The translations under genes and the position numbers were made by a program. From contig CACIZB010000001.1 of assembly GCA_902591025.1 (NCBI GenBank), positions 1 through 64,000 of the forward strand: 64,000 nucleotides of DNA. Direction: 5' to 3'. Under the pieces are notes generated by a model that was not told the DNA's origin, did not search any database, and saw only the letters and a program-made list of their open reading frames with translations. This DNA is from an uncultured Pelagibacteraceae bacterium. Lineage in GTDB: Bacteria; Pseudomonadota; Alphaproteobacteria; Pelagibacterales; Pelagibacteraceae. Below are positions 38,684 to 49,518 of the stretch, piece by piece. Position 1 is the stretch's first letter, and every line of letters starts with the position of its first letter.

Positions 38684-39198
38684 TATCCTCTTTTTTCTAT
38701 AATTTCCGATATTTTTTTATTTCTAATACTAGATATTTGTTTTGGTGAATTTTGTTTTAATAATGCTTTCATCGTAGCTCTTATAACATTATGTGCATTA
38801 GATGTGCCCATCGATTTAGCCACAATATCTTTAACACCTAAAACCTCACAAACAGCTCTGACCGGACCTCCAGCAATGATACCTGTTCCTTTTGATGCCG
38901 CTCTTAACACAATTCTACCAGATCCATCTTTAGCTTTTACATCATGATGAATGGTTCTACCTTCTCTCAATGGTATATAAATTAACTTTCTTCTAGCCAT
39001 TTCATTGGCCTTTTTAATAGCATCAGGAACTTGTTTAGCTTTTGCATGCGCTACTCCAATTCTGCCTGCCTGATTACCTACAACAACTAAAGCTGAAAAG
39101 CCAAATCTTCTACCTCCTTTAACAACCTTTGTAATACGATTGATGTGAACTAATTTTTCTAATATGTCATCTGATTTTTTATTTTTAACATTTTCCAT
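38683..39198 (-). CDS. rpsE: 30S ribosomal protein S5
   Basis: 171 residues. The dsRBD-like N-terminal half has [21 protein letters not shown]; the C-terminal half has [23 protein letters not shown] and [14 protein letters not shown]. It lies two bases after rplR. Confidence 0.98.
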   Translation of the reverse strand: MENVKNKKSDDILEKLVHINRITKVVKGGRRFGFSALVVVGNQAGRIGVAHAKAKQVPDAIKKANEMARRKLIYIPLREGRTIHHDVKAKDGSGRIVLRAASKGTGIIAGGPVRAVCEVLGVKDIVAKSMGTSNAHNVIRATMKALLKQNSPKQISSIRNKKISEIIEKRG

Positions 39199-39200
39199 AA

Positions 39201-39557
39201 CTAAAATTTCATCCCATTTTCACGTAGTGTCTCAGCAAAAATTTTTACCCTTCCATGGTATTTATAAAGACCTCTATCAAAAAAAATTTTTGTTATTTTT
39301 TTTTCTATTGCTTTTTTCGCTAATTTTTGAGCAACAAGCTTAGATAATTCAGATTTATTAACCTTAGGTCCTGATTTAAAATCCTTTTCAACAGAAGATG
39401 CCGAGATTAAAGTAATATTTTTACTATCATCAATTATTTGAGCTGAGATATTTTTTGATGATCTGGAAATACTTAATCTAAATCTATCAATTGAAGCAAC
39501 TTTTTTAAGTTTGTTGCTCACTCTAAATTTTTTTCTTTTACTTGTATTTAATTTCAT
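39201..39557 (-). CDS. rplR: 50S ribosomal protein L18
   Basis: 118 residues; binds 5S r[21 protein letters not shown] and [23 protein letters not shown] are the family core and C-terminus. The basic N-terminal tail is rich in Lys and Arg. It overlaps the rplF stop by one base. Confidence 0.97.
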   Translation of the reverse strand: MKLNTSKRKKFRVSNKLKKVASIDRFRLSISRSSKNISAQIIDDSKNITLISASSVEKDFKSGPKVNKSELSKLVAQKLAKKAIEKKITKIFFDRGLYKYHGRVKIFAETLRENGMKF

Positions 39558-40096
39558 TATTTTTTCTTTCCTTCTTTTTTAAGCACATATTGTCCCTTTT
39601 CTCTAACTCCTTTACCTTTATAAGGCTCAATTTTTCTAAAAGTTTTAAGTTTTGACGCCACTGCTCCTACTAATTGTTTGTCAACACCTGTAATTTTTAA
39701 TGTTGTTTGTTTTTCAACAGATATCTTTATTCCTTCTGGAATATCAAAGTTAATATCATGGCTGTATCCAAGTTGTAGGTTTAATTGATTTCCTTTTAAT
39801 TGAGCTCTATACCCAACTCCAATTAACTCAAGAGTCTTTTCGTATCCTTTGCTAGAACCTATAACTGCATTATTGATTAAGCTTCTATTCATGCCCCATA
39901 ATCTTTTAATTTTTTGATCAACTTTTTTAGGTTTAATAGATATTTCTTTGCCATCTTTAATATCTAAATTGAATATTTCTAAATCAATATTTAAAGATTT
40001 TTTTCCTAAAGGACCTTCAATATTTAAAATATTACCTGCCAATGCTACTTTTACTTTATCAGGAATAGTAATATTCATTTTACCTATTTTTGACAT
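39557..40096 (-). CDS. rplF: 50S ribosomal protein L6
   Basis: 179 residues in two homologous domains. [17 protein letters not shown] opens it, [22 protein letters not shown] covers the domain junction, and [25 protein letters not shown] ends it. It follows rpsH without a gap. Confidence 0.98.
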   Translation of the reverse strand: MSKIGKMNITIPDKVKVALAGNILNIEGPLGKKSLNIDLEIFNLDIKDGKEISIKPKKVDQKIKRLWGMNRSLINNAVIGSSKGYEKTLELIGVGYRAQLKGNQLNLQLGYSHDINFDIPEGIKISVEKQTTLKITGVDKQLVGAVASKLKTFRKIEPYKGKGVREKGQYVLKKEGKKK

Positions 40097-40492
40097 CTAA
40101 AATACCTTACAGATTATTTCGCCACCAATGCGCTGTTTTCTTGCATCGATATCGGTCATTACACCTTTTGGTGTTGAAATTATTGCTATGCCTAAGCCAT
40201 TGTTTATCTTTGGCAAGCTATCAGCACTTGAAAAAATTCTTCTTCCTGGTTTTGATACTCTTTCAAATGCACTTATAACTGGATTGCCTGAATGATACTT
40301 TAACTCTAAAGAGAGAACAGATTTGTTTGCTTCAGAATTCACTTTAAAATCCTTAATAAAACCCTCATTCTTAAGAATATCAGCAATTTTAACTTTAAAA
40401 TTAGATGATGGTAATTCAACTTTTTTATGATTTCGTGCTTGAGCATTCTTTACTCTTGCTATCATATCTCCTATAGGGTCACTTAAACTCAT
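40097..40492 (-). CDS. rpsH: 30S ribosomal protein S8
   Basis: 131 residues. MSLSDPIGDMIARVKNAQAR is the N-terminal motif, and GLGIAIISTPKGVMTDIDARKQ the C-terminal RNA-binding motif. In E. coli S8 represses this operon through rplE mRNA; nothing in this window shows whether that holds here. Confidence 0.98.
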   Translation of the reverse strand: MSLSDPIGDMIARVKNAQARNHKKVELPSSNFKVKIADILKNEGFIKDFKVNSEANKSVLSLELKYHSGNPVISAFERVSKPGRRIFSSADSLPKINNGLGIAIISTPKGVMTDIDARKQRIGGEIICKVF

Positions 40493-40502
40493 AATTTCCT
40501 TT

Positions 40503-40808
40503 CTACCAACTTGATTTGATTAATCCTGGTATCTTTCCTTGCAATCCTAGTTGTCTTAATGCAATTCTAGATATTTTCAGTTTTCTATATACTCCATGGG
40601 GTCTTCCAGTAATTTGGCATCTGTTCATTACTCTTACTTTCGCAGAGTTCCTTGGTAATTTAGACAATTTTTGTTGTGCTTTAAATCTTTCCTCTAAAGG
40701 AAGTTTTTTATTCATAATTATTTTTTTCAACTTCATCCTTTTTTGATAAAATCTATCTGATAATTTAATCCTTTTATTATTCTTATTAATTGAACTTAAC
40801 TTGGCCAT
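40503..40808 (-). CDS. rpsN: 30S ribosomal protein S14 (zinc-free long form)
   Basis: 101 residues. The long form without the CxxC zinc knuckles. [22 protein letters not shown] and [22 protein letters not shown] are diagnostic. It lies ten bases before rpsH and two after rplE. Confidence 0.98.
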   Translation of the reverse strand: MAKLSSINKNNKRIKLSDRFYQKRMKLKKIIMNKKLPLEERFKAQQKLSKLPRNSAKVRVMNRCQITGRPHGVYRKLKISRIALRQLGLQGKIPGLIKSSW

Positions 40809-40810
40809 TT

Positions 40811-41365
40811 TTAGTTATCTCCTTTTTTAATAAATGGAAAATTCATTTTTTCTAACAAAGCAAGGCTGTGTTCATTATTTCTTGAGGAAATAACTATAGT
40901 TATATCTAATCCTCTAACTTTATCTGCTCTGTCAAAACTAACTTCTGGAAAAATAATATGTTCCTTAACTCCAAAAGTATAATTTCCAAATTTATCAAAA
41001 CCGTTAGTTGACAATCCTCTAAAATCCTTAATTCTCGGTAATGCAATATTCACAAGTCTATCTAAAAACTCATACATTTTATTTTTTCTCAAAGTAACCT
41101 TTAAGCCAGCATTTGATCCCTTACGAGTTTTAAAGTTAGCTACAGATTTTTTAAATTTAGTAATAACAGGTTTTTGACCAGTTATTTTTGCTAAATCTTC
41201 TTCACAAGATTTTAATATTTTATTATCGTTACCATCCAATCCTAATCCCATATTTAGGATTATTTTCTCAATTTTTGGACCCATGTATAAATTTTTTAAC
41301 CCAAACTGAGATTTTAGATTGGGTTGAATTTCTTTTAGATAAAGTTCTTTAAGTCTTGGAGTCAT
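40811..41365 (-). CDS. rplE: 50S ribosomal protein L5
   Basis: 184 residues; binds 5S rRNA and the central protuberance. [37 protein letters not shown] and [21 protein letters not shown] are the main motifs. It overlaps rplX by one base. Confidence 0.98.
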   Translation of the reverse strand: MTPRLKELYLKEIQPNLKSQFGLKNLYMGPKIEKIILNMGLGLDGNDNKILKSCEEDLAKITGQKPVITKFKKSVANFKTRKGSNAGLKVTLRKNKMYEFLDRLVNIALPRIKDFRGLSTNGFDKFGNYTFGVKEHIIFPEVSFDRADKVRGLDITIVISSRNNEHSLALLEKMNFPFIKKGDN

Positions 41366-41613
41366 TATTTTTTAGCCTCAGTTTTTTTGTTTTTTATTTT
41401 CGTTTCTACTAACTTTAGATTTGATAGATGTATAAAGTTTTCTTTTGATACTATTCCACCTTTTTTTTCTTTAGTAGTTTTTATATGCTTTTTAACCATA
41501 TTAATTTCTTTAACTTTTGCTCTATTGTTTTGTCTATCAATTTCAATTACTTCTCCTTCTTTAGATTTATCTTTTCCAGCTAAAACTTTTACTTTTAATC
41601 CCTTTTTAATCAT
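41365..41613 (-). CDS. rplX: 50S ribosomal protein L24
   Basis: 82 residues, shorter than the usual 100 or so. The KOW motif [23 protein letters not shown] is followed by [21 protein letters not shown]. The C-terminal end is trimmed and Lys-rich. It shares one base with each neighbour. Confidence 0.96.
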   Translation of the reverse strand: MIKKGLKVKVLAGKDKSKEGEVIEIDRQNNRAKVKEINMVKKHIKTTKEKKGGIVSKENFIHLSNLKLVETKIKNKKTEAKK

Positions 41614-41981
41614 TATAGGACCTCTGGTGCTAGTGAAATTATTTTCATTTGACCTCTATTCCTAAGTTCTCTTGTAACTGGTCCAAATATTCTAGTGCCT
41701 ACTGGCTCACCTTTATCATCAACTAAAACAGCTGCATTATTATCAAATTTTACTTTTGAGCCGTCATCTCTATGAATGCCTTTTTTAACTCTTACTACTA
41801 CAGCTTTATGAACTGATCCTTTTTTAACTTTACCTTTGGGTATAGCCTCTTTTACAGCAATAACAATCGTATCACCAATACTCGCGTATCTTCTTTTTGA
41901 GCCACCCAATACTTTAATGCACTCTATTTTTTTTGCCCCTGTATTATCTGCTACGTTTAACTCTGTTTGAACCTGAATCAT
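41613..41981 (-). CDS. rplN: 50S ribosomal protein L14
   Basis: 122 residues, exactly the standard length. [27 protein letters not shown] at the start and [24 protein letters not shown] at the end are diagnostic. It overlaps rpsQ by four bases. Confidence 0.98.
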   Translation of the reverse strand: MIQVQTELNVADNTGAKKIECIKVLGGSKRRYASIGDTIVIAVKEAIPKGKVKKGSVHKAVVVRVKKGIHRDDGSKVKFDNNAAVLVDDKGEPVGTRIFGPVTRELRNRGQMKIISLAPEVL

Positions 41982-42217
41982 TGCTTTAAATTCTCCATAA
42001 CCTGAAATCGTTTGTTCTTTGAAAATGGTTTGCTCTCAATAATTGATACTTTGTCACCTTTTTTAAACTTATTATTTTCATCATGCGCATTATATTTTTT
42101 TTTAACTTTTACAACTTTTTTTAACAAAGGATGAGAATATTTACGCTCAACAATAACAGTTATCGTTTTGTTTGGTTTGTCGCTAATTACAACACCTGTC
42201 AAAATTTTTTTAGGCAT
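41978..42217 (-). CDS. rpsQ: 30S ribosomal protein S17
   Basis: 79 residues. An OB-fold protein that binds 16S r[32 protein letters not shown] and [20 protein letters not shown] are the family motifs. It overlaps rpmC by eight bases and rplN by four. Confidence 0.97.
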   Translation of the reverse strand: MPKKILTGVVISDKPNKTITVIVERKYSHPLLKKVVKVKKKYNAHDENNKFKKGDKVSIIESKPFSKNKRFQVMENLKQ

Positions 42218-42401
42218 TTTGTTTTTCTCTTAAAATTGTTTTTAATCTTGCAATATTTTTTTTTGTTTCACCAATTTTTGCTGGATTGGTAACTTGTGAA
42301 TTAATCTTTTGAAATCTAAAGTTAAATAAATCTTTTTTAAATTTATCAATGTTTTTCAAAATTTCACTCTTAGTAAGTTTTTTAATTTCTTTTTTTTTCA
42401 T
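42210..42401 (-). CDS. rpmC: 50S ribosomal protein L29
   Basis: 63 residues, two antiparallel helices. [22 protein letters not shown] and the following [15 protein letters not shown] match the L29 pattern. It lies between rplP (one-base overlap) and rpsQ (eight-base overlap), its conserved place. Confidence 0.95.
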   Translation of the reverse strand: MKKKEIKKLTKSEILKNIDKFKKDLFNFRFQKINSQVTNPAKIGETKKNIARLKTILREKQNA

Positions 42402-42811
42402 TATGTAAATCTTTTTATAGTTTTTGTTTTTATTGGAAGTTTAGCTGAAGCTTTGTATAAAGCTTCTTTTGCTATTTCCTCTGATACACCATCTACCTCA
42501 AATAATATTCTTCCTGGCTTGACTCTGCATGCGTAAAACTCAGGTGATCCTTTACCTTTACCCATACGAACTTCGATTGGTTTCTTAGACACAGGAATAT
42601 TTGGAAAAATTCTTGTCCAGACCCTACCCTGTCTTTTCATATGTCTCGTAAGAGCTACTCTGGCTGCCTCAATTTGTTTTCCAGTAACCCTATCTGGTGA
42701 TAAGGCTTTTAATGCATAAGCACCATAATTAATAAAATTTGCCCTCGAAGCATTTCCATGAATACGACCCTTATGTGCTTTTCTCCATTTAGTTCTAACT
42801 GGTTGCAACAT
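42401..42811 (-). CDS. rplP: 50S ribosomal protein L16
   Basis: 136 residues, near the peptidyl-transferase centre. [19 protein letters not shown] opens it; [29 protein letters not shown] is the conserved core. One base separates it from rpsC. Confidence 0.98.
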   Translation of the reverse strand: MLQPVRTKWRKAHKGRIHGNASRANFINYGAYALKALSPDRVTGKQIEAARVALTRHMKRQGRVWTRIFPNIPVSKKPIEVRMGKGKGSPEFYACRVKPGRILFEVDGVSEEIAKEALYKASAKLPIKTKTIKRFT

Positions 42812-42812
42812 C

Positions 42813-43493
42813 TTACTCCTTTATTTCTCTTTGAGTTACTTTATTTGTCTCTTGACTAAATTCTTTGGCAAAAACTTCACCTTTATAAATCCAAACTTTT
42901 ATTCCTATAATTCCATAAGTTGTTAATGCTTCAGCCTCAGCATAGTCTATATCAGCTCTTAATGTATGAGATGGTATGCTCCCTTCTCTAAGCCATTCAG
43001 TCCTTGCTATTTCATTGCCACCTAACCTACCGCTTATAGAAACTTTAATTCCTTTTGCTCCTAATCTTAAACAAGATTGCATAGATCTTTTCATTGCTCT
43101 TCTATAAGAAATTCTTTTTACTAATTGTTGTGCAATATTCTCAGCAACTAAATAAGCATTTGTCTCAGGTTTTTTAACCTCTTTAATATTTAATGTAACT
43201 TCATTACTAGTAAATTTTGATAAATTATTCTTAATCTTATCTATGTCACTTCCCTTTTTTCCAATTACAAAACCTGGCCTTGAAGTGTAAATTGTCACAT
43301 AACATTTATTTGCTGTTCTCTCTATCATTACTTTTGAAACTCCAGAGTTAATTACATTTTTTTTCACATATTCCCTGATTTTAAAATCCTCAATTAAGTA
43401 ATTTCCAAAATCTTTTTTCTTAGCGTACCAAACAGAGTCCCAGCCTCTATTAACACCCAGCCTAAAACCAACAGGATTAACTTTTTGTCCCAT
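42813..43493 (-). CDS. rpsC: 30S ribosomal protein S3
   Basis: 226 residues. The KH domain has [20 protein letters not shown]; the C-terminal domain has GCRIGGRL-like [22 protein letters not shown]. The N-terminus [24 protein letters not shown] is diagnostic. The start lies 17 bases inside the rplV 3' end. Confidence 0.98.
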   Translation of the reverse strand: MGQKVNPVGFRLGVNRGWDSVWYAKKKDFGNYLIEDFKIREYVKKNVINSGVSKVMIERTANKCYVTIYTSRPGFVIGKKGSDIDKIKNNLSKFTSNEVTLNIKEVKKPETNAYLVAENIAQQLVKRISYRRAMKRSMQSCLRLGAKGIKVSISGRLGGNEIARTEWLREGSIPSHTLRADIDYAEAEALTTYGIIGIKVWIYKGEVFAKEFSQETNKVTQREIKE

Positions 43494-43875
43494 GACTCTC
43501 CATTTTCTTAATTTCTGATAAGATTATTGTTACGCTTGAGTAAGGTTTTAGTATAGGTGCTGCTCTACCTTTAGCTCTAGGTCTAAATCTTTTCATGATA
43601 ATTTTTTTCCCACAGTAAGCTTCTTTGACAATCAACTTATCTATGTCGTACTGAAAATTATTTTCTGCATTTGCTACGGCTGAATTAATAGTTTTTCTTA
43701 TATCTTTTGTAATTCTTTTTTCAGAAAATTGTAAATCTCTAATAGCAACATCTACCTTCTTACCAACAATACCTCTTAAAATTGGGTTAAGTTTTCTTAC
43801 ACTAGACCTAATATTATTATTAATAGATTTGACTGTTTTATTCTTATTTTTATCAATTTTCTTTTTTTTACTCAT
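43477..43875 (-). CDS. rplV: 50S ribosomal protein L22
   Basis: 132 residues, about 20 longer than usual. The extra part is an N-terminal Lys/Asn-rich extension (about 1-25). The conserved part includes [18 protein letters not shown] and the tunnel loop [25 protein letters not shown]. It overlaps rpsC by 17 bases. Confidence 0.96.
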   Translation of the reverse strand: MSKKKKIDKNKNKTVKSINNNIRSSVRKLNPILRGIVGKKVDVAIRDLQFSEKRITKDIRKTINSAVANAENNFQYDIDKLIVKEAYCGKKIIMKRFRPRAKGRAAPILKPYSSVTIILSEIKKMESHGTKS

Positions 43876-43881
43876 TATAAT

Positions 43882-44181
43882 TTATTTTTTAGTTTCTGCC
43901 TCTGCAGGTTTAGCTTTTTTATCAGCTGGAGTATGCCCAAAAAATGTTCTGGTAGGAGCGAACTCTCCCAATTTATGCCCAACCATATCCTCAGAAACTG
44001 TTATGGGTATAAATTTTTTCCCATTATAAATTAAGAAACTTACTCCTACAAAATCAGGAATAATCGTCGACTTTCTAGACCATGTTTTTACAGGTATTTT
44101 TTTTGGATCAGTTTTATATTTATCAACTTTTTTCATTAAACTTTCCTCAACAAAAGGTCCTTTCCATATAGCCCTAGCCAT
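43882..44181 (-). CDS. rpsS: 30S ribosomal protein S19
   Basis: 99 residues. [19 protein letters not shown] and [22 protein letters not shown] are the family ends, followed by a short tail rich in Lys, Ala and Glu. It sits between rplB (one-base overlap) and rplV (six-base gap). Confidence 0.98.
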   Translation of the reverse strand: MARAIWKGPFVEESLMKKVDKYKTDPKKIPVKTWSRKSTIIPDFVGVSFLIYNGKKFIPITVSEDMVGHKLGEFAPTRTFFGHTPADKKAKPAEAETKK

Positions 44182-45020
44182 TATTTTGTATCCTTTCTTT
44201 TGTTTCTTCTTCTAACTATAAATTTATCTGTTCTCTTATTATCTCTTGTTTTAAGACCTTTAGCAGATTGACCAGTTGGAGAAACTGGATGTCTTCCCCC
44301 TGCTGATTTTCCTTCACCTCCTCCATGAGGATGATCTACCGGGTTCTTTACTACTCCTCTAGTATGGGGTCTTCTTCCAAGCCATCTTGATCTACCAGCT
44401 TTTCCAATTTTAATATTTTTTTGATCCGGGTTACTTAAAACGCCGATAGTAGCTAGTGATCTAGAGTCAATTTTTCTCACTTCACCAGAAGCCAGTTTTA
44501 TAAGGCTATAATTCCCATCTAATCCGCTGATCGTAACGGATGTACCTGCTGATCTAGCTATTTTACCTCCACCACCTGGTTGAATTTCAACATTGTGAAT
44601 GTCTACTCCAACTGGAATATCTTGTAATGGCATACAATTTCCGATTTTTATTTCTTTTTTTGATCCATTTTCAATTTTATCTCCAACTTTTATTTTGTGA
44701 GGGGCTAAATAATATGCGTGTGAGTTATCCTCAAATTTGACCAGCATTATATAACATGATCTATTTGGATCGTACTCTATTCTTTCCACAACAGCAACCA
44801 TGTCAAATTTTTTTCTATAAAAATCAATATGTCTGTACATTTTTTTATGACCACCTGCTCTATTAATCGAAGTTATGTGACCATTGTTATTTCTACCTTT
44901 CATAGATTTTTTTGGTGAAACTAAAGACTTAAAAGGTTTACCTTTCCAAAGCCCAGTTCTATCAACTAATATTGTTCCTCGAGTTGATTTTGTATAAGGT
45001 TTAAATGTTTTTAAGGCCAT
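44181..45020 (-). CDS. rplB: 50S ribosomal protein L2
   Basis: 279 residues. The RNA-binding core has GGGHKxxYR-like [20 protein letters not shown]; the C-terminal peptidyl-transferase segment is [26 protein letters not shown], containing the conserved histidine. One base separates it from rplW. Confidence 0.98.
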   Translation of the reverse strand: MALKTFKPYTKSTRGTILVDRTGLWKGKPFKSLVSPKKSMKGRNNNGHITSINRAGGHKKMYRHIDFYRKKFDMVAVVERIEYDPNRSCYIMLVKFEDNSHAYYLAPHKIKVGDKIENGSKKEIKIGNCMPLQDIPVGVDIHNVEIQPGGGGKIARSAGTSVTISGLDGNYSLIKLASGEVRKIDSRSLATIGVLSNPDQKNIKIGKAGRSRWLGRRPHTRGVVKNPVDHPHGGGEGKSAGGRHPVSPTGQSAKGLKTRDNKRTDKFIVRRRNKRKDTK

Positions 45021-45021
45021 G

Positions 45022-45318
45022 TTATATTCCTGTTGTCAAATCAATACTTTGACCCTTTTTTAAAGTTATAATTGCTTTTTTATAACCTGAAACTTTTATT
45101 TTTTTTCCTCTGGTTAACTTTGTTCTATTTTGTTTATTAACAATATTTATTTTTGTTACTGTTACTTTAAAAATTTTTTCTATATTACTTTTTAAATTAT
45201 CTTTGTTCGCATTAGATGGGACCTTAAATACAATTTTATTTTGCTCAGATAAATTCGTAGATTTCTCAGTGACTATTGGTGATATGATCTTATCGTATAA
45301 GTGTAATTTGTTCATCAT
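45022..45318 (-). CDS. rplW: 50S ribosomal protein L23
   Basis: 98 residues; near the tunnel exit, where signal recognition particle and trigger factor dock. IISPIVTEKSTNLSEQNKIVFKV is the N-terminal motif, and VNKQNRTKLTRGKKIKVSGYKKAIITLKKGQ the C-terminal. It overlaps rplD by four bases. Confidence 0.97.
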   Translation of the reverse strand: MMNKLHLYDKIISPIVTEKSTNLSEQNKIVFKVPSNANKDNLKSNIEKIFKVTVTKINIVNKQNRTKLTRGKKIKVSGYKKAIITLKKGQSIDLTTGI

Positions 45319-45938
45319 GAATATCTCTTTTCTAGTTCCTTCACAGAAGTTTCCGTAAAAACTATTTTCTTGAATTTTACTATATCAAATGCACTAAAGT
45401 GATTTACATCTGTAACTTTTAAATTTGGTATGTTTCTAATTGATCTTTCAATTTTATCTTTTGAGGATTTATCTAATATCATTAGAGAATTAGTAAGCTC
45501 AAATTTTTTAATAATTTGGAAGATTTCCTTAGTTTTCTTTATATCTTTTACAAAATCGCTAAACACTATCAGATTTTTATTTCTATTTTTTTCGCTTATT
45601 AAAGATGCGACACTGTTTTTCTTCTCACTTTTATTTAATTTTCTAATTTTGTAGGCTAATTGACCTTTGGGGCCATGAGCTATTCCACCACCCACAAATA
45701 TAGGTGCCTTTTTACTAGCGTGTCTTGCATTCCCCGTTCCTTTTTGCGCATAAATTTTAGATGTTGGACCAGACACCTCGTTTTGTTGTTTTGTTTTACC
45801 TCTTCTTCCTTTATAATTAGCATTAATTTTATATAACACAGCACTAACAAGTTTGTTATTTATTTTTGCTGAAAAAATTTTATCTAAAACTTCTATTGAG
45901 CTTTTCTTTCCATCTAAATTTAATTTATCAATTTTCAT
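45315..45938 (-). CDS. rplD: 50S ribosomal protein L4
   Basis: 207 residues. The tunnel loop is YKGRRGKTKQQNEVSG and KGTGNARHASKKAPIFVGGGIAHGP. In E. coli L4 also represses its own operon via an S10 leader; here rpsJ follows fusA after one base, so that leader has no room before rpsJ. It shares a base with rplC. Confidence 0.97.
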   Translation of the reverse strand: MKIDKLNLDGKKSSIEVLDKIFSAKINNKLVSAVLYKINANYKGRRGKTKQQNEVSGPTSKIYAQKGTGNARHASKKAPIFVGGGIAHGPKGQLAYKIRKLNKSEKKNSVASLISEKNRNKNLIVFSDFVKDIKKTKEIFQIIKKFELTNSLMILDKSSKDKIERSIRNIPNLKVTDVNHFSAFDIVKFKKIVFTETSVKELEKRYS

Positions 45939-46648
45939 TATTTTTTCTTTTTATCTGGTGTTTTTTTTGCTTGTTCAGCAGCTTTAATTTTTTCCTCAAT
46001 TGTCATTTTTTGGATGTTTTTGACAGATCCCTTAACAATTACCTCGGAGTTTTTTGAGCCTGGAATAGATCCTTTTAAATAAAGGAGTTCATTTTCTAGA
46101 TCAGTCTTAATTATTTCAATGTTTTGCATAGTTCTTAATTTATCTCCCATGTGTCCAGCCATTTTTTTTCCTTTAAAAACTTTTCCTGGATCTTGTCTTT
46201 GACCAGTTGAACCATGAGATCTATGAGAAATTGAGACACCATGAGAAGCTCTTAGACCTCCAAAATTATGTCTTTTCATAGCACCAGCAAATCCTTTACC
46301 TATTGTTCTTGATTTTGTATCTACGAATTTTATATCCTTAAAAATTTCAAGACCAAATTCATTTCCTTCTTTGTAATTCTCTAAATTTTTTACCCTATAT
46401 TCTTTTAATTTTTTTTTTGCCTCTGTATTTTTTTTAGCAAAATAACCTTTCATAGCTTTTGTAAGTTTTGAATTTTTAATTTTTCCATACCCAAGCTGAA
46501 CTGCTTTATAGCCTCTTTTTTCTTCATCAATAATTTGAATAACTCTTGCTTTCTCCATCTTCAAAACAGTGACTGGCACTAGTTGTCCAGACTTATAAAA
46601 TTCTCTAGTCATACCAATTTTTTTTCCTATTAATGAAATTTCACTCAT
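45938..46648 (-). CDS. rplC: 50S ribosomal protein L3
   Basis: 236 residues. MSEISLIGKKIGMTREFYKSGQLVPVTV is the N-terminal motif, and AGAMKRHNFGGLRASHGVSISHRS with QDPGKVFKGKKMAGHMG the central extension. A C-terminal tail of about 25 residues, rich in Lys and Ala, is longer than in E. coli. Confidence 0.98.
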   Translation of the reverse strand: MSEISLIGKKIGMTREFYKSGQLVPVTVLKMEKARVIQIIDEEKRGYKAVQLGYGKIKNSKLTKAMKGYFAKKNTEAKKKLKEYRVKNLENYKEGNEFGLEIFKDIKFVDTKSRTIGKGFAGAMKRHNFGGLRASHGVSISHRSHGSTGQRQDPGKVFKGKKMAGHMGDKLRTMQNIEIIKTDLENELLYLKGSIPGSKNSEVIVKGSVKNIQKMTIEEKIKAAEQAKKTPDKKKK

Positions 46649-46650
46649 AA

Positions 46651-46959
46651 TTAAATCTTTATCTCCACATCAACTCCTGAAGCTAAATCTAGTTTCATTA
46701 GTGCTTCAACTGTTTGCGGTGTTGGCTCAATAATATCTATTAATCTTTTATGGGTTCTTGACTCAAATTGTTCTCTGCTTTTCTTATCGATATGTGGTGA
46801 TCTTAAAACTGTATATCTTTCTATCCTTGTGGGTAAAGGGATAGGTCCCTTGATAGTAGCCCCAGTTCTTTTAACTGTGTTCACTATTTCCTCTGTTGAT
46901 GCGTCTAAGATTTTATTATCGTAAGCTCTTAATTTAATTCTAATATTTTGTTTTTCCAT
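46651..46959 (-). CDS. rpsJ: 30S ribosomal protein S10
   Basis: About 102 residues from the ATG at 46957-46959; an upstream TTG at 46971 would overlap fusA and add four residues. [41 protein letters not shown] and [16 protein letters not shown] are diagnostic. S10 also acts in transcription antitermination as NusE. One base separates it from fusA; tuf, usually between them, is absent. Confidence 0.97.
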   Translation of the reverse strand: MEKQNIRIKLRAYDNKILDASTEEIVNTVKRTGATIKGPIPLPTRIERYTVLRSPHIDKKSREQFESRTHKRLIDIIEPTPQTVEALMKLDLASGVDVEIKI

Positions 46960-46960
46960 T

Positions 46961-49039
46961 TTAGCCTGCAATTTTTTTAGTTACTTCGTCTTGAACATTT
47001 TGTGGCACTTTAGAGTAATGATCAAAGAACATAGAATATTGAGCTCTTCCTTGAGACATTGATCTCAAATTATTAATATAGCCAAACATATTTGCCAGGG
47101 GCACCATAGCTGTTATGACTGTTGCATTTCCTCTTTGCTCTTGGGTGCTTATTTGACCTCTTCTACTATTCAAATCCCCAATTACATCGCCCATGTAATC
47201 TTCAGGAGTGACAACTTCTACCCGCATAACTGGTTCTAATAATTTAAGACCACCTTTCGTGCATGCTTCCTTGAAACACGCTCTGCTAGCAAGCTCAAAA
47301 GCTAAAACACTTGAGTCTACATCGTGATGCAACCCGTCAAGGATAGTTACTTTATAATCAATTAAAGGGAAACCAGCCAAAATTCCCCCATCAGAGACTG
47401 TCTCGATACCCTTTTCAACGCCAGGGATAAATTCTTTTGGAATAGCACCACCTTTAATTCTACTTTCAACCTCTCTACCTTTGCCTGCCTCTTGTGGCTC
47501 CACTAATAATTTAACTTTTGCAAATTGACCAGCACCTCCACTTTGTTTTTTATGCGTATACTCAACCTCTGAAGAATTTTCTACTGTCTCTCTGTAAGCA
47601 ACTTGAGGAGCACCCACATTTGCTTCTACTTTAAATTCTCTCTTCATTCTGTCCACAATAATGTCTAAATGTAGTTCCCCCATTCCTTTGATAATTGTTT
47701 GACCAGACTCTTCATCTGAAGTGACTCTAAATGATGGATCTTCCTTCGCTAATCTTCCAAGGGCTTCTCCCATTTTTTCTTGATCAGCTTTTGTCTTTGG
47801 TTCAACTGCTATTTCAATTACAGGATCAGGAAATTCCATAGGTTCTAAAAGAACTGCATTATCCTTATCACATAATGTATGACCAGTTATTGTATTTTTT
47901 AAACCAGCTAAAGCCACAATATCTCCTGCATTAGCTTCTTTGATGTCTTCTCTTGAATTTGCATGCATCAAAAGCATCCTTCCAACTCTCTCCTCTTTTT
48001 CTTTTGATGAATTGTAAACAGCTGTTCCCGTTTTAATTGTTCCAGAATAGACTCTTATGAAAGTTAAAGAACCAACGAATGGGTCATTAGCCACTTTGAA
48101 AGCTAAGGCAGAAAAAGGAACGTTATCATCGAATTTCATCTCAATTTCGTCTTCACTGCCTAATTTAGTTCCTTTTATAGAACCAATATCTACTGGACTT
48201 GGTAAATAATTTACAACAGCATCAAGTAAAGGTTGAACACCTTTATTTTTAAAAGCAGAACCAGTTAAAACTGGCACAAAATCAAAATTTAATGTTCCTT
48301 TTCGAATACATTTTATTAAATCTTCCTCTTTAATTTCATCTCCATTTAAGTAAGCTTCCATTAATTTTTCATCTTGTTCAACAGCCATTTCGACTAGTTC
48401 TGTTCTATATTTTTGAGAGATTTCCTTTAAATCATCAGGAATATCTTTATATTCCCATTCTGCACCTAGAGCTTCATTTTTCCAAACTTGTGCTTTCATT
48501 TTTACTAAATCAACAACTCCTGTTAGAGATGCCTCAATACCTATTGGAACTTGTACAACAAGAGGTTTTGCACCTAATCTATCACGAATCATATCCACAC
48601 ATCTAAAAAAGTCAGCACCAGTCCTATCAAGTTTATTTACAAAACATATTCTTGGGACTTTATATTTGTCTGCTTGTCTCCAAACAGTTTCAGATTGAGG
48701 TTCAACACCTGCAACTCCATCAAATACTGCAACTGCTCCATCTAAAACTTTAAGAGATCTTTCAACTTCAATTGTAAAGTCTACATGACCTGGAGTATCG
48801 ATAATATTTATTCTATGATCTTGCCAAAAACATGTTGTAGCTGCAGAGGTAATGGTTATTCCTCTTTCCTGCTCTTGCTCCATCCAATCCATTGTAGCTG
48901 CTCCATCATGAACTTCTCCAATTTTATGACTTTTGCCTGTATAGTATAGAACTCTTTCTGTTGTCGTGGTTTTTCCAGCATCGATGTGTGCCATGATACC
49001 AATATTTCTATACTTATCTAATGTATGAGTTCTAGCCAT
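46961..49039 (-). CDS. fusA: Elongation factor G
   Basis: Translocase GTPase of protein synthesis. 692 residues, full length. G1 is [23 protein letters not shown]3 is [17 protein letters not shown]4 is [10 protein letters not shown]. Domain IV and V motifs include [16 protein letters not shown] and [21 protein letters not shown]. It lies six bases after rpsG. Only one EF-G gene is seen in the window. Confidence 0.98.
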   Translation of the reverse strand: MARTHTLDKYRNIGIMAHIDAGKTTTTERVLYYTGKSHKIGEVHDGAATMDWMEQEQERGITITSAATTCFWQDHRINIIDTPGHVDFTIEVERSLKVLDGAVAVFDGVAGVEPQSETVWRQADKYKVPRICFVNKLDRTGADFFRCVDMIRDRLGAKPLVVQVPIGIEASLTGVVDLVKMKAQVWKNEALGAEWEYKDIPDDLKEISQKYRTELVEMAVEQDEKLMEAYLNGDEIKEEDLIKCIRKGTLNFDFVPVLTGSAFKNKGVQPLLDAVVNYLPSPVDIGSIKGTKLGSEDEIEMKFDDNVPFSALAFKVANDPFVGSLTFIRVYSGTIKTGTAVYNSSKEKEERVGRMLLMHANSREDIKEANAGDIVALAGLKNTITGHTLCDKDNAVLLEPMEFPDPVIEIAVEPKTKADQEKMGEALGRLAKEDPSFRVTSDEESGQTIIKGMGELHLDIIVDRMKREFKVEANVGAPQVAYRETVENSSEVEYTHKKQSGGAGQFAKVKLLVEPQEAGKGREVESRIKGGAIPKEFIPGVEKGIETVSDGGILAGFPLIDYKVTILDGLHHDVDSSVLAFELASRACFKEACTKGGLKLLEPVMRVEVVTPEDYMGDVIGDLNSRRGQISTQEQRGNATVITAMVPLANMFGYINNLRSMSQGRAQYSMFFDHYSKVPQNVQDEVTKKIAG

Positions 49040-49045
49040 AATTTT

Positions 49046-49516
49046 TTACCACCTAAAATGTGCGAATGCTTTATTAGACTCTGCCATTTTATGTACATCC
49101 TCTCTTTTTTTCACGGCAGCACCTTTCTTTTCATACGCATCATAAACTTCATTAAAAATTTTATCAGACATATGTTTATCTTTTCTCTTCCTTGCTGAAT
49201 CAACTAGCCATCTTATTGCTAGAGCTTGAGCTCTCTTACTTTTTACTTCTACGGGTACTTGATATGTTGCACCACCTACTCTTCTTGACCTTACCTCTAC
49301 AGTGGGTTTAATATTATTAATTGCTTCATTAAAAATGTTAATTGGTTCCTCTTTAGATTTTGTCTTTATTTTCTCTATTGCATCATAAACTATCTTGGCC
49401 GCAATACCTCTTTTACCATCATACATGATGTTATTTATTAGTTTAGGAATAATGGTGGAGTTGAATTTCGGATCAGGAACAATATTTTTTTTAGGTTGAG
49501 TTTTTTTTCTAGACAT
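49046..49516 (-). CDS. rpsG: 30S ribosomal protein S7
   Basis: 156 residues. RRVGGATYQVPVEVKSKRAQALAIRWLV is the core motif, and MAESNKAFAHFRW the C-terminal end. In E. coli S7 regulates this operon from the rpsL-rpsG spacer; here that spacer is two bases, so such a site would need to be inside coding sequence. Confidence 0.98.
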   Translation of the reverse strand: MSRKKTQPKKNIVPDPKFNSTIIPKLINNIMYDGKRGIAAKIVYDAIEKIKTKSKEEPINIFNEAINNIKPTVEVRSRRVGGATYQVPVEVKSKRAQALAIRWLVDSARKRKDKHMSDKIFNEVYDAYEKKGAAVKKREDVHKMAESNKAFAHFRW

Positions 49517-49518
49517 TT

